From Varibaculum timonense_A (GTDB taxonomy: Bacteria; Actinomycetota; Actinomycetes; Actinomycetales; Actinomycetaceae): DNA of 64,000 nucleotides. Made by a program: the position numbers and the translations under genes. This document shows, piece after piece, positions 41,539 to 50,661 of the stretch (the stretch's first letter is position 1; each line of letters opens with the position of its first letter). The notes under the pieces were generated by a model. The model was not told where the DNA came from and did not search any database. It saw only the letters and a list, made by a program, of their open reading frames with translations. Location of the stretch: the NCBI RefSeq assembly GCF_027694345.1, contig NZ_JAQEVU010000007.1, forward strand, positions 1 through 64,000, given 5' to 3'.

Positions 41539-42366
41539 CTAATCAGGGTTATTGACTATTACTTTGGTTGCCCGCAAAACGTTTTCGCCCACTTTATACC
41601 CGGGCTGGAGTACCTGGGCGATACTGGGTTCGCCCTCCCCACCGCTTTGCGCCATCAAGGCTTCATGCACGTTCGGGTCAAATTCTTCCCCAACGCTGCC
41701 GTAGCGAGTTAGCCCAAAATTGGTTTCCAGGGTATTTTCCATTTTCTTTGCAATGGCTTCGAAAGGACCTTTCAAATCCCCGGCATCACGCGCTGCTTGC
41801 ACATCGTCCAGGACGCTTAGCAGAACCTGCAAGACCGCTTTCTTCCCCGCGGCATGATGGGCAGACATCTCAGTTTTGCTGCGCTTAACATACCCAGAGT
41901 ATTCCTGCTGCAAGTTATAGATTTCCGCTCTTGAGCGCGCCAGCTGTTCGTTAAGCTCTGCCACCTGGGCTTTAAGTTTTTCTATTTCTTGGTTAGGGAC
42001 GCTATCCGCATCTGATTCACCCGCGTTAGCCACTTCTTCAACTGGCGCGTCTTCATCATTGATTTCTTCCCCCAAACGTGCAGCCAAATCCGCAAAAGTC
42101 GCGTTCTCATCTGGGTTTTCAGTTTCCTCAGCTACCGGTGCATCTCCTGGCACGGCAGCGGCGCTATCTTCGAGGTCACTGCAACCGTCTTGCGAGGACG
42201 AATCGGCAGTGTTATCAGCATTTTCCGCTGCGTCCGGTGCTACCTGAGGGGTCGAACCCTGCTCTGGGGAAGAATCCCCATTATTTTCTGTATCTGGAGT
42301 CGAAGCCGGATTCATTGGATCTTTCACCTTAATCTTTATCCTCCGTTTCCCATTGTGCTCTTCCAA
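41539..42366 (-). CDS. grpE: GrpE nucleotide-exchange factor
   Basis: 275 residues from TTG 42366; I chose it because GGAGG stands seven bases upstream, while ATG 42315 has a poorer site. It exchanges ADP on DnaK. The first 110 residues are an acidic, disordered extension. Then comes the long dimer coiled coil (EIEKLKAQVAELNEQLARSR ... YVKRSKTEM) and the beta-wing (YGSVGEEFDPNVHEALM ... GYKVGENVLRATKVIV). Second gene of the dnaK operon. Confidence 0.93.
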   Translation of the reverse strand: MEEHNGKRRIKIKVKDPMNPASTPDTENNGDSSPEQGSTPQVAPDAAENADNTADSSSQDGCSDLEDSAAAVPGDAPVAEETENPDENATFADLAARLGEEINDEDAPVEEVANAGESDADSVPNQEIEKLKAQVAELNEQLARSRAEIYNLQQEYSGYVKRSKTEMSAHHAAGKKAVLQVLLSVLDDVQAARDAGDLKGPFEAIAKKMENTLETNFGLTRYGSVGEEFDPNVHEALMAQSGGEGEPSIAQVLQPGYKVGENVLRATKVIVNNPD

Positions 42367-42432
42367 ACTGTTTCCTCCTGCCCAGGGGGCGCCCACTTTC
42401 GCGAGCGCCCCCGACAGTTTGAGAGTAAAGAA

Positions 42433-44310
42433 TTACTTGTTTTCGTCCTCGTCATCGACAACTTCCGCATCGATAACGTCATCTTCGGCTCCCGCTTCAC
42501 CGTTTTCCGCAGAGGATGCACCCGCTTCAGCTTGGCTTTGCGTGGCCTCTGCCTGGGTCTGGGCGTAGAGGGTTTCCCCAATCTTTTGCGACTTGGTGTT
42601 TAGTTCTTCCATCGCTGCCTTCACGGCCTCGATATCCTCGCCTTCCAAAGCTTTCTTAACCTTGTCGGATGCTTCCCGCACCTCTTTAGCGATTTCCTCG
42701 GGGAGCTTTTCGGCGTTATCTTTCAGCAGCTTCTCGATTGAGTAAACGGTTTGTTCCGCCGAGTTACGCAAATCAGCTTCTTCGCGCCGTTTCTTATCCT
42801 CTTCCGCGTGCGCTTCGGCCTCTTTAACCATGCGGTCAATCTCGTCCTTAGAAAGAGCCGACCCCCCGGAAATGGTCATTGACTGTTCCTTATTGGTGTT
42901 TTGGTCTTTCGCGGAAACGTGCACAATCCCGTTGGTGTCAATGTCGAAAGTAACCTCAATCCGCGGAACCCCCATCGGTGCCGGCAAAATCCCGGTGAGC
43001 TGGAAGGTGCCCAGCGACTTGTTATCGCGAGTAAAGGTGCGTTCCCCCTGGAACACCTGGATTAGCACCGAATCCTGGTTGTCCTCAGCAGTAGAGAATA
43101 TCTCTGAATGCTTGGTAGGAATCGCGCTATTGCGCTTAATCAGGGTAGTCATTACCCCACCCTTGGTTTCGATTCCCAGCGACAAGGGAGTTACGTCAAT
43201 TAGGAGGACGTCGTTGCGATCTCCCTGGATAATTCCGGTTTGTAGGGCGGCACCGCTGGCTACCACTTCATCGGGATTAACCGACTTATTGGCTTCTTTT
43301 CCACCGGTCAAAGTCTTTACCATCTCGGCTACCGCCGGCATCCTGGTCGAACCACCAACCAGCACTACGTGATCAATGTCAGAGACCTGAATCTTGGCAT
43401 CTGCAATCACCTGCTCGAAGGGCTTGCGGGTGCGTTCCAGCAGATCCTGGGTCATTTCTTCAAAGTGGGCGCGGGTGAGACGCTCATCTAGGTGCACCGG
43501 ACCGGACTCGCCCATTGACAGGTACTGCAAAGAAATCTGGGTAGAGGTCGCAGATGAGAGTTCTTTCTTGGCTTGCTCGGCGGAATCACGTAGGCGCTGA
43601 ATCGCGATCTTGTCATTTGACAAATCTACACCGGTATTAGTTTTCACCTTGTCCACCAGCCATTTCACGATGCGCTGATCCCAATCATCACCACCTAGGT
43701 GATTGTCTCCGTTAGTGGCGCGAACCTCAATGGTCGAGAATCCGTCCTCGTCTTTCATTACTTCCAGTAAGGAAACATCGAAAGTACCACCACCAAGGTC
43801 GAACACCAGGATAGATTCGTCCTTTTCGCTCTTTTCTAGCCCGTAGGCGAGGGCGGCCGCAGTGGGTTCATTTACTAGGCGCAGTACGTTTAGTCCCGCA
43901 ATTTTACCGGCATCCTTGGTGGCCTGACGCTGCGCGTCATTAAAGTAGGCCGGCACGGTGATTACTGCATCTTTAACCGAGTCCCCGAGATATTCCTCGG
44001 CATCTTTCTTTAGTTTACCCAAGATAAATGCGCTGATTTGCTGGGGATTGTATTCCTTGTCGTCAATTTCTACCGTCCAGGAACTGTCCCCCATGTGACG
44101 TTTCACGGACGCGATTGTCCTATCTACGTTGGTCACTGCCTGACGCTTGGCAACTTCACCTACCAGAACTTCCCCGGCCTTTGAGAATGCCACTACCGAG
44201 GGAGTGGTGCGCTGACCTTCCGCGTTGGCAATAATAGTGGGCTGTCCACCTTCTAGAACCGCAATCGCGGAGTTGGTGGTTCCCAAGTCAATACCTACTG
44301 CACGTGCCAT
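42433..44310 (-). CDS. dnaK: Chaperone DnaK (Hsp70)
   Basis: 625 residues. ATPase domain signatures: AVGIDLGTTNSAIAVLEGG, VFDLGGGTFDVSLLEV and HVVLVGGSTRMPAVAEMV. The interdomain linker is near VLLIDVTPLSLGIETKGGVM, followed by the substrate-binding beta domain and helical lid, with an acidic tail DDVIDAEVVDDEDENK typical of DnaK. First gene of dnaK-grpE-dnaJ-hspR. HAIR repeats lie 104 bp and about 167 bp upstream. Confidence 0.98.
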   Translation of the reverse strand: MARAVGIDLGTTNSAIAVLEGGQPTIIANAEGQRTTPSVVAFSKAGEVLVGEVAKRQAVTNVDRTIASVKRHMGDSSWTVEIDDKEYNPQQISAFILGKLKKDAEEYLGDSVKDAVITVPAYFNDAQRQATKDAGKIAGLNVLRLVNEPTAAALAYGLEKSEKDESILVFDLGGGTFDVSLLEVMKDEDGFSTIEVRATNGDNHLGGDDWDQRIVKWLVDKVKTNTGVDLSNDKIAIQRLRDSAEQAKKELSSATSTQISLQYLSMGESGPVHLDERLTRAHFEEMTQDLLERTRKPFEQVIADAKIQVSDIDHVVLVGGSTRMPAVAEMVKTLTGGKEANKSVNPDEVVASGAALQTGIIQGDRNDVLLIDVTPLSLGIETKGGVMTTLIKRNSAIPTKHSEIFSTAEDNQDSVLIQVFQGERTFTRDNKSLGTFQLTGILPAPMGVPRIEVTFDIDTNGIVHVSAKDQNTNKEQSMTISGGSALSKDEIDRMVKEAEAHAEEDKKRREEADLRNSAEQTVYSIEKLLKDNAEKLPEEIAKEVREASDKVKKALEGEDIEAVKAAMEELNTKSQKIGETLYAQTQAEATQSQAEAGASSAENGEAGAEDDVIDAEVVDDEDENK

Positions 44311-44413
44311 AGTTGTTGTCCTTCCTAATAATTTAGTTTTCAGTCTCGTTGGCTCGGGTTCTCACCTAGCTAGCGAGCGTTTCAACATCTGCCCCGCTTT
44401 CCGCTTCAAGCAA

Positions 44414-44436
44414 CCTTGAGCCTTACACACTCAAGG
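44414..44436 (-). promoter_or_regulatory. HAIR operator upstream of dnaK
   Basis: CCTTGAG-N9-CTCAAGG, equivalent to CTTGAGT-N7-ACTCAAG with one mismatch in the left half. The 402-bp gap 44311-44712 otherwise holds the weaker site below, the promoters and a GGAGGGAGG-like run near 44592. Confidence 0.85.
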
Positions 44437-44474
44437 CTACCAAATCTCGGCGAAACATCAAGCTGTAACCCAAA

Positions 44475-44498
44475 ACCTGAGTCTACTTAGCTCAACTC
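44475..44498 (-). promoter_or_regulatory. Second, degenerate HAIR-like site upstream of dnaK
   Basis: CCTGAGT-CTACTTA-GCTCAAC: one mismatch in the left half and two in the right half against the HAIR consensus, with the correct 7-bp spacing. Paired HAIR sites are common before actinobacterial dnaK operons. Confidence 0.5.
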
Positions 44499-44712
44499 TT
44501 AAGGACTGGTTTTTATTCCCCTTTTCCCTCTCTTTTTGCCTCAATTAATCTAGATTCGGCTTCAACCAGGGAAATCATCTTGAAAATCAAAGGGAGGGAG
44601 GGACTTTTCAACTAAAAAATCCCCCACCCCCAAATATCTCTTCCCAAATTGCGCTTGCAGCATATATCTTTTCTAAGTAGCAACTTCCCGAAAACCCGGA
44701 AAAGGAGAAATC

Positions 44713-45144
44713 ATGGCAGTAGAACTGGTCGAAGAGTTCAGTGAGGAACTCCTAGAGGCATTTTCCCGCCTTATCCCCCAACTATCCAGTTCTGCCCAGG
44801 CGCTAAACGCCCAACAGATTAAAGAGTTCTGCGAACAAGAAGGGGTTTATCTCTTGGTTTTCCGTTCCGAAGAGGGCAAGATTTTAGGGATGCTTTCGTT
44901 AGCAACCTTCAAAATCCCCACCGGAAAGCGCGCTTGGATTGAGGACGTGGTGGTAGATTCAGCAGCCCGCGGTCAGGGAGCAGGTCAGGCACTGGTAGAA
45001 GCGGCGGTGCGCCACGCCAAAAAAGTAGGGGCAAAAACCGTAGACCTTACCTCCCGTCCCACCCGCGAAGCCGCTAACCGCCTATATCGACGCTGCGGAT
45101 TCAAGCAGCGACAAACCAATGTTTACCGCTACGCCGATAACTAG
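44713..45144 (+). CDS. GNAT-family N-acetyltransferase
   Basis: 143 residues, one GNAT domain. Motif A is clear: WIEDVVVDSAARGQGAGQAL (acetyl-CoA pyrophosphate loop RGQGAG, residues 93-98), followed by the C-terminal SRPTREAANRLYRRCGF typical of the family. Substrate not predictable. AAAGGAG lies six bases before ATG 44713. A stem (GGATGAGCT / AGCTCATCC, 45174-45213) follows the gene. Confidence 0.9.
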   Translation: MAVELVEEFSEELLEAFSRLIPQLSSSAQALNAQQIKEFCEQEGVYLLVFRSEEGKILGMLSLATFKIPTGKRAWIEDVVVDSAARGQGAGQALVEAAVRHAKKVGAKTVDLTSRPTREAANRLYRRCGFKQRQTNVYRYADN

Positions 45145-45437
45145 CCGCTACGCCTTGCTTTCAGTAAGCGCGCGGATGAGCTAAGGCAAGAGATTACCTG
45201 CCCGAGCTCATCCTTAGGAAACATCGCGTCTTTGCGGAAGCTTAGGTTTTAGGTTAGATGCAAGATAAAACACATCACCCATTTATTAACCGTTTACCCA
45301 GGTTAAAAGATTTTATTTTGCCAAAATATCCCCTTAGGAAAATCTTGGACGTGAGTTAAAAAGCAATTACCTGCCAAAACTAGCTCAAGAGAGTAACAAT
45401 GGTGGCAATAGCAATCGAGAAATAAGGATTAGTTTTT

Positions 45438-46286
45438 ATGAGCACCCCATCTATTCCCACTTTGGAGCTTTCAAACGGATACCAGATTCCACAATTTGGG
45501 TTCGGAACCTACAAAATCTCCGCTGAAGATTGCGTTGATACGGTTAAATACGCTTTAGATTTAGGGATTCGCCATATTGATACCGCGCAGATGTATCACA
45601 ATGAGGCCGAAGTGGGACGTGCCATTGAAGAATCCGGAATTCCCCGCGAGGAAATCTTCCTCACCACCAAACTCAACAATGATAAGCATCTGCCCGAGGA
45701 CGCGCGTCGCTCTTTCGCGCAAAGCCTGGAGGATTTGCGCACCGACTATGTGGATTTATTCCTAATCCACTGGCCATTACCGACCCTTTACGGCGGTGAT
45801 TTCGTGCAAACTTGGCGCACCCTATTAGAGTTCGAGCAACAGGGACGGGCACGCACCGTCGGGGTATCTAACTTCCAGATACCTCATTTAGAGCGTCTGA
45901 TGAAAGAAACCGGGGTAATGCCCGCCGTGAACCAAGTGGAGATTCACCCCCATTTCGCTAATAATCAGCTGCGTTCTTTCCACCTCGAACACAACATCTT
46001 GACCGAAGCCTGGTCACCGCTAGCCCGCGGGACAATATTCGGAGATGAAAAAGTTATTTCCGCCGCTAAACGCCTAGGGAAAACCCCTGCCCAAGTGGTG
46101 TTACGTTGGGGGATTGAACGCGGAGACGTCCTCTTCCCCAAATCGGTTACTCCCGATCGCATTAAAGAAAACCTGGATATTTTTGATTTCCAGCTAGATG
46201 AACAGACTAAAGCGGATTTAGATTCTCTAGATAAGGGCGAGGACGGACGCACCGGTTCTCACCCCGACACTATGGCTCTCCTCTAA
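45438..46286 (+). CDS. Aldo/keto reductase
   Basis: 282 residues, (beta/alpha)8 NADPH-dependent reductase of the AKR5-like 2,5-diketo-gluconate reductase type. Catalytic tetrad visible: Asp and Tyr in HIDTAQMYHNE, Lys in LTTKLNND, His in LFLIHWPLP. Cofactor motif FPKSVTPDRIKENLDIFDF near the C-terminus. Full length. Monocistronic, with 290 bp of unremarkable sequence before it; AAGGAT lies 11 bases upstream of the ATG. Confidence 0.93.
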   Translation: MSTPSIPTLELSNGYQIPQFGFGTYKISAEDCVDTVKYALDLGIRHIDTAQMYHNEAEVGRAIEESGIPREEIFLTTKLNNDKHLPEDARRSFAQSLEDLRTDYVDLFLIHWPLPTLYGGDFVQTWRTLLEFEQQGRARTVGVSNFQIPHLERLMKETGVMPAVNQVEIHPHFANNQLRSFHLEHNILTEAWSPLARGTIFGDEKVISAAKRLGKTPAQVVLRWGIERGDVLFPKSVTPDRIKENLDIFDFQLDEQTKADLDSLDKGEDGRTGSHPDTMALL

Positions 46287-46365
46287 CCCCCTGTATCCGC
46301 CAACAACGCGAGTCCTGGACTTTTCCTCCCACCTGACGAACAGCCATAGCGGTTCCCCGGGGGGA

Positions 46366-46448
46366 TTGGTGCGGTAAAAGCGCTCGGGGCTCTGGTGAGC
46401 CTTGCTTCGCTCGGCTCAAGTCGCCTCTCGCATCTTTTACCGCACCAA
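46366..46448 (-). other. Nested palindromic element, copy 3 (minus orientation)
   Basis: Perfect 15-bp arms TTGGTGCGGTAAAAG (46366-46380) and CTTTTACCGCACCAA (46434-46448). Read on the minus strand: outer stem, then a bulge A, TGC pairing with GCG, a GAGAGGC left segment, a small inner stem (GAGCC / GGCTC) and a right segment ending CGA. This is the same plan as the copies at 8748-8859 and 46521-46628. Confidence 0.5.
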
Positions 46449-46520
46449 CCGTAAGACCTGCCTATATGGTAATACGTGCGCGTATCGGCGCAACATAGTA
46501 ATCAGGTTGGTTCCAGCTGT

Positions 46521-46628
46521 GGGCGGGGGTAGATTTTATCCGAGTGGGTGCGGTGGGCATAAGAAATAGGGGAAAGACTTCCGTCTTTCCCCTATTTCTT
46601 GGGCGGGAGGAAAAATCTACCCCCGCCC
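46521..46628 (+). other. Nested palindromic element, copy 2 (candidate structured RNA/DNA)
   Basis: Outer stem: GGGCGGGGGTAGATTTT-A-TCC (46521-46541) pairs with GGAAAAATCTACCCCCGCCC (46609-46628), again with one bulged A after TTTT. Left internal segment begins GAGTGGG; right segment GGGCGGGA. Inner perfect stem of 18 bp, AAGAAATAGGGGAAAGAC (46561-46578) / GTCTTTCCCCTATTTCTT (46583-46600), with a 4-base loop. With copy 3 it fills the gap 46287-46649 between two convergent genes. No U-tract follows, so it is not a standard terminator. Confidence 0.65.
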
Positions 46629-46649
46629 TCCAATAAACAACGCTGAAGG

Positions 46650-48347
46650 CTAGTGTTCGCGATTGGCGTGGTAGTAGTTGATCAACGCTTTAGTCGAAGG
46701 ATCTTGTTGCTCCAGAACCTCCCGGTCACCGGCGATTGCGGGAGTGAGCGCCTTAGCGAGCTGTTTGCCCAGTTCTACGCCCCACTGGTCGAAGCTGTTA
46801 ATCCCCCATACGATCCCTTGGGTAAAGGTGATGTGCTCATAGAGGGCAATTAACTGTCCCAATACCGAGGGGGTTAGCCGGGAAGCCATAATCGAGGTGG
46901 AGGGCTTATTACCGGGGAATACCCGGGCAGGGACGATAGGTTCTGGAGTGCCTTCGGCACGTACCTGCTCGGCGGTTTTACCGAAAGCTAGCGCCTGGGT
47001 TTGGGCAAAGAAATTACCTAGGAACAGCTCATGCTGATCATTGTCTGCGTCTTTAAGCGGCCAGGTGGGGTTGGCGAAAGCTATAAAGTCGGCGGGAATC
47101 ATTTGAGTTCCCTGGTGGATTAGCTGGTAAAAAGCATGTTGCCCATTAGTTCCGGGTTCTCCCCAAAAAATCTCACCGGTATCATAGCTCACTGCCTGCC
47201 CGTCCCAGCGCACGGCTTTACCATTTGATTCCATGGTTAGCTGCTGCAAATATGCGGGGAAGCGATGTAAATACTGAGAATACGGAAGCACCGCGTGGGT
47301 AGGTGCGTGCAGGAAGTTTCGGTACCACACGTTGATGAGTCCCATCAGAATCGGAACGTTCTCGCTGAGCGGAGCCGTCCGGAAATGCTCATCCATAGCG
47401 CGCATACCGGAAAGGAAATCAGCAAATCCTTCTTTACCAATCGCAACCGCCAAGGCAGTACCGACTGCGGAATCTACCGAGTAGCGCCCTCCTACCCAGT
47501 TCCAAAAACCAAAGGCGTTATCGGGATTGATGCCAAAGTCGGATACGGCTTCCAGATTGGTAGACACCGCTACGAAATGCTTTGAAATCGCTTCCCGGGA
47601 TTGGGAGGCGTCTAATTCTTGGGGATTATTTTTGCCGTCCCAAACCCCATTAGCGACAAGTTTTTCAAGCAGCCAGCTCCGAGCAGCGCGGGCGTTAGTT
47701 AAAGTCTCTAGGGTGGTGAATGTCTTGGAAGCGACGATGAATAAGGTAGTTTCCGGGTCTAAGTCTTTAACTTTTTCACACAAATCTGTGGGGTCAATAT
47801 TGGATACAAAGCGGCACTGTAAGCCCGCTTTTACGTAGGGCATTAGTGCTTCATAGGCCATAGCCGGACCTAAATCCGAACCGCCGATACCGATATTTAC
47901 CACGGTGCTAATAGGTTTCCCGGTGATTCCTAGCCACGCTCCGGAGCGAACCCGTTCAGCAAAATCGTAAACTCGCGCTAGAACCTGCGCCACGTCCTTA
48001 GAAACGTTTTGCCCATCCACCTGGAGATTATCTTCTGCGCTGCCCCGCAAGGCGGTATGAAGCACGGCCCGGTCTTCGGTGTTGTTAATATGCTCACCAG
48101 CAAACATGGCGTACCGGTGAGCTTCGACTTTGGTTTGGGATGCTAAACGCATTAGAGCTGCTAGCACTGGCTCGGTTAGCAGATTTTTCGATAAATCAAC
48201 GTGCAGTTGAGCGGCAGTGAAACTAAGCTGTGTTGCTCGCTCAGGATTTTTGGCAAACCATTCTGCTAAGTCGGGGTTAAAACCTTCAGACAGAGCCTGT
48301 AGCTCTTTCCAGGCAGGGCAGGTTGTCGGGTCTAAAGCAGCGTTCAT
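46650..48347 (-). CDS. pgi: Glucose-6-phosphate isomerase
   Basis: 565 residues from ATG 48347, with AGGAG six bases upstream. Interconverts glucose 6-phosphate and fructose 6-phosphate. Signatures: GIGGSDLGPAMAYEAL, IVASKTFTTLETLTNA, FWNWVGGRYSVDSAVG and GIVWGINSFDQWGVELGK. Two SIS domains, full length. It starts 24 bp after the 6-phosphofructokinase stop, so it is the last gene of that operon. Confidence 0.97.
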   Translation of the reverse strand: MNAALDPTTCPAWKELQALSEGFNPDLAEWFAKNPERATQLSFTAAQLHVDLSKNLLTEPVLAALMRLASQTKVEAHRYAMFAGEHINNTEDRAVLHTALRGSAEDNLQVDGQNVSKDVAQVLARVYDFAERVRSGAWLGITGKPISTVVNIGIGGSDLGPAMAYEALMPYVKAGLQCRFVSNIDPTDLCEKVKDLDPETTLFIVASKTFTTLETLTNARAARSWLLEKLVANGVWDGKNNPQELDASQSREAISKHFVAVSTNLEAVSDFGINPDNAFGFWNWVGGRYSVDSAVGTALAVAIGKEGFADFLSGMRAMDEHFRTAPLSENVPILMGLINVWYRNFLHAPTHAVLPYSQYLHRFPAYLQQLTMESNGKAVRWDGQAVSYDTGEIFWGEPGTNGQHAFYQLIHQGTQMIPADFIAFANPTWPLKDADNDQHELFLGNFFAQTQALAFGKTAEQVRAEGTPEPIVPARVFPGNKPSTSIMASRLTPSVLGQLIALYEHITFTQGIVWGINSFDQWGVELGKQLAKALTPAIAGDREVLEQQDPSTKALINYYHANREH

Positions 48348-48371
48348 TTTTCTCCTATTCAAATGTTTAGC

Positions 48372-50636
48372 TTAGAGGTCAATGATTGGTAGCTGGGAGA
48401 CTTCAATATCCCATTCATCACGCGAAACCACCGAAATAATAGCGGTCAGCGGTAGCCACCATTGATCAAGAGGACGACGCACCTGGGTATCTACCTTTTC
48501 TTGCATTTGCATTAGCCCGAAAGGTTCAATCCCGTTAGCGCTCAACCCCACGGCTAGGGGGTCAGTCCGTTGTTGGGCAAATTGCGTATTTAGCTCTTGA
48601 ATTGCTACCCGTACCAGGCGGGTAGCGAGAATACGGTCAAATGGGGATGGCTCTCCACCTTGTTGGAGATGTCCCAGGGCAGAATGTCTGACATCGAACA
48701 ACCCTTTTGATTCTTGCGCAAATACGGAGGCAATGAACTCACGATTGTAACGACCACCGGCTTCTTCGTTATGTAACACCAGACAGAGGCGGCGACCTTC
48801 TTGGAAAGAATCGCGCATCATTTGCACATCATCGGTTAAATCTTGCAAATCGTAGGGATTCTCGTCAAGGTAAACCAATTCGGCTCCCGCAGCAATACCG
48901 GACATGAGGGACAAATACCCACAATGCCGTCCCATCGCGTCAGCGACAAAGCAGCGCCGGGAGGCAGCCGCAGATTCTCGAATCCGGTCAAGTGCCCAAA
49001 CCGCATTATTTAGCGCTGAATCGGTTCCAATAGAGATTTCCGAACCCGGAAGATTATTGTCAATAGATGCCGGTACGCAAATCATTGGGATTTTGAAAGC
49101 CGGGTAGCGAGAGGTCTCTTGCCTCATCTGGTTAATCGAAAGATAGGCGTTATATCCGCCGATTACCATCAGGGCATCAATGCGGTGTTCTTCTAGGGCT
49201 CGACCGATTGCATAGTATTCTTCGACGCGGGGAATCTGGCGTAAAGTACCCAGCTCTGCTCCCCCATCAAAGCCCCATCCTTCAACGTCTTCCCAGCCTA
49301 AAGGCTTAATTTTTCCGGACATTAACCCTTCAAAAGAGCCGTAAATCCCCAGCATTTCGTGTCCGGCTGCGATTCCTAAACGCACGGCAGCCCGAGCCGC
49401 GGTGTTCATACCGGGAGCAAGTCCACCTACGTGCATTATCGCTATTCGTTTCGCATCTTTCTTTTGCGGTTCTTCTGTTGGTGGAGCCGCCATTACTTCA
49501 TTAATTTCCAGCATTTCCGCAAAGGAGCGTCCCCGAGCCTGCACAGCTTTACCGTATTCTTTAGCCTTGGTGAACTTGGCGACTGCCCGGGTTTCAGTGA
49601 CGGCTTTCATCAGGGGCAGACGAGCCACTCGGTTATGCCGAGCACCAATAATCACCGGCTGGGAGTCCTCGTCTTGATTCAAAACTTCATAAACAGCCGC
49701 ATATCCCAGGGCGGTAGGCATCCACCGATCATAGGCAGAGGGCGTGCCGCCGCGTTGCACGTGCCCCAAAATGGTTAGGTGAGGACGCTCCCCCATTTCT
49801 TGTTCGAGAGCATCACAAACATCATTAGCGGTGATGGGGTTGCCGTCATGGTCGATAGCTCCCTCTGCTACCAGCACTATTGATTCGCGCCTACCGGCTT
49901 GCCGCCCGGCAGCAAGTTTTTGGGCGAGGGTGCTTTGCCACCCAACTTCGGGGGGCGCTTCGGGAATGAATACATAGTCACAGCCACGAGCGACCGCGCT
50001 CATCAAGGGTAAATATCCACAGTGTCTGCCCATGACCTCTACTACGAAAGTACGCCGATGGGAGGCGGCAGTCGAGGATAATTCGTCTAGTGCAGACAGG
50101 ATTCGCTGTAAAGCAGAATCGGTGCCAATAGTCATGTCGAAGCCGACTAAGTCGTTATCGATTGAGCCGACCAGCCCCGCTACCCGCAGTTTTTCATGTC
50201 CAGCTACCTGCTCAGGGGTGAGTTCACCGGAGGTAACCAGTTCGTCTAACAGGCTGGGCCATTCTTCTTGGAACTCGTTGGTTCCGGCTAAGGAACCGTC
50301 TCCCCCGATTGAGATTAGGCGATCTATTCCATTTAAGAGGAGGTTCTTGGCGGCTTTACGCAGCCCAGAACGTTCTCGGAACTCTTTACAACGGGCGGTT
50401 CCGATGACAGTGCCACCTTTGTTTAGGATGCTGGAAACATCCGACCAGCCCATCGGCTTAATCATTTCGCCACCGGTGACAGCTCCCTGCCAACCTTCCA
50501 GGATTGCGTACGGCTGAGCACCCATTTTCAATGCAGTACGTACCACAGCTCGTACCGCAGCGTTCATTCCCTGGGCATCGCCGCCCGAGGTTAAAACTCC
50601 TAGCCGTTTTGGCTGCGGTTTTGCGGAGTCGGTCAT
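48372..50636 (-). CDS. pfkA: 6-phosphofructokinase, eukaryote-type fused double domain
   Basis: 754 residues, twice the usual bacterial size (about 320). Two tandem PFK domains like animal/fungal PFK. The N half (about 10-375) has the catalytic set: GGDAQGMNAAVR, GGDGSLAGTNEF, SIDNDLVGFDMTIGTDSALQ, MGRHCGYLPLMSA, VQRGGTPSAYDR. The C half (about 395-745) keeps GGLAPGMNTAARAAV and PASIDNNLPGSEISIGTDSA but has GGYNAYLSI where the catalytic GGDGS should be, so it probably serves allostery, as in eukaryotic PFK. It phosphorylates fructose 6-phosphate with ATP. AAAGGGGAGG precedes ATG 50636. In an operon with the sensor-like gene upstream and pgi downstream. Confidence 0.93.
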   Translation of the reverse strand: MTDSAKPQPKRLGVLTSGGDAQGMNAAVRAVVRTALKMGAQPYAILEGWQGAVTGGEMIKPMGWSDVSSILNKGGTVIGTARCKEFRERSGLRKAAKNLLLNGIDRLISIGGDGSLAGTNEFQEEWPSLLDELVTSGELTPEQVAGHEKLRVAGLVGSIDNDLVGFDMTIGTDSALQRILSALDELSSTAASHRRTFVVEVMGRHCGYLPLMSAVARGCDYVFIPEAPPEVGWQSTLAQKLAAGRQAGRRESIVLVAEGAIDHDGNPITANDVCDALEQEMGERPHLTILGHVQRGGTPSAYDRWMPTALGYAAVYEVLNQDEDSQPVIIGARHNRVARLPLMKAVTETRAVAKFTKAKEYGKAVQARGRSFAEMLEINEVMAAPPTEEPQKKDAKRIAIMHVGGLAPGMNTAARAAVRLGIAAGHEMLGIYGSFEGLMSGKIKPLGWEDVEGWGFDGGAELGTLRQIPRVEEYYAIGRALEEHRIDALMVIGGYNAYLSINQMRQETSRYPAFKIPMICVPASIDNNLPGSEISIGTDSALNNAVWALDRIRESAAASRRCFVADAMGRHCGYLSLMSGIAAGAELVYLDENPYDLQDLTDDVQMMRDSFQEGRRLCLVLHNEEAGGRYNREFIASVFAQESKGLFDVRHSALGHLQQGGEPSPFDRILATRLVRVAIQELNTQFAQQRTDPLAVGLSANGIEPFGLMQMQEKVDTQVRRPLDQWWLPLTAIISVVSRDEWDIEVSQLPIIDL

Positions 50637-50661
50637 TTTCCCTCCCCTTAAAGACTGGCTC

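Noticed and set aside
46287..46649. tRNA or rRNA gene in the structured gap before pgi
   Set aside because: No cloverleaf, T-loop or CCA-end pattern; the structure is nested hairpins only. I saw no tRNA elsewhere in the window by eye.
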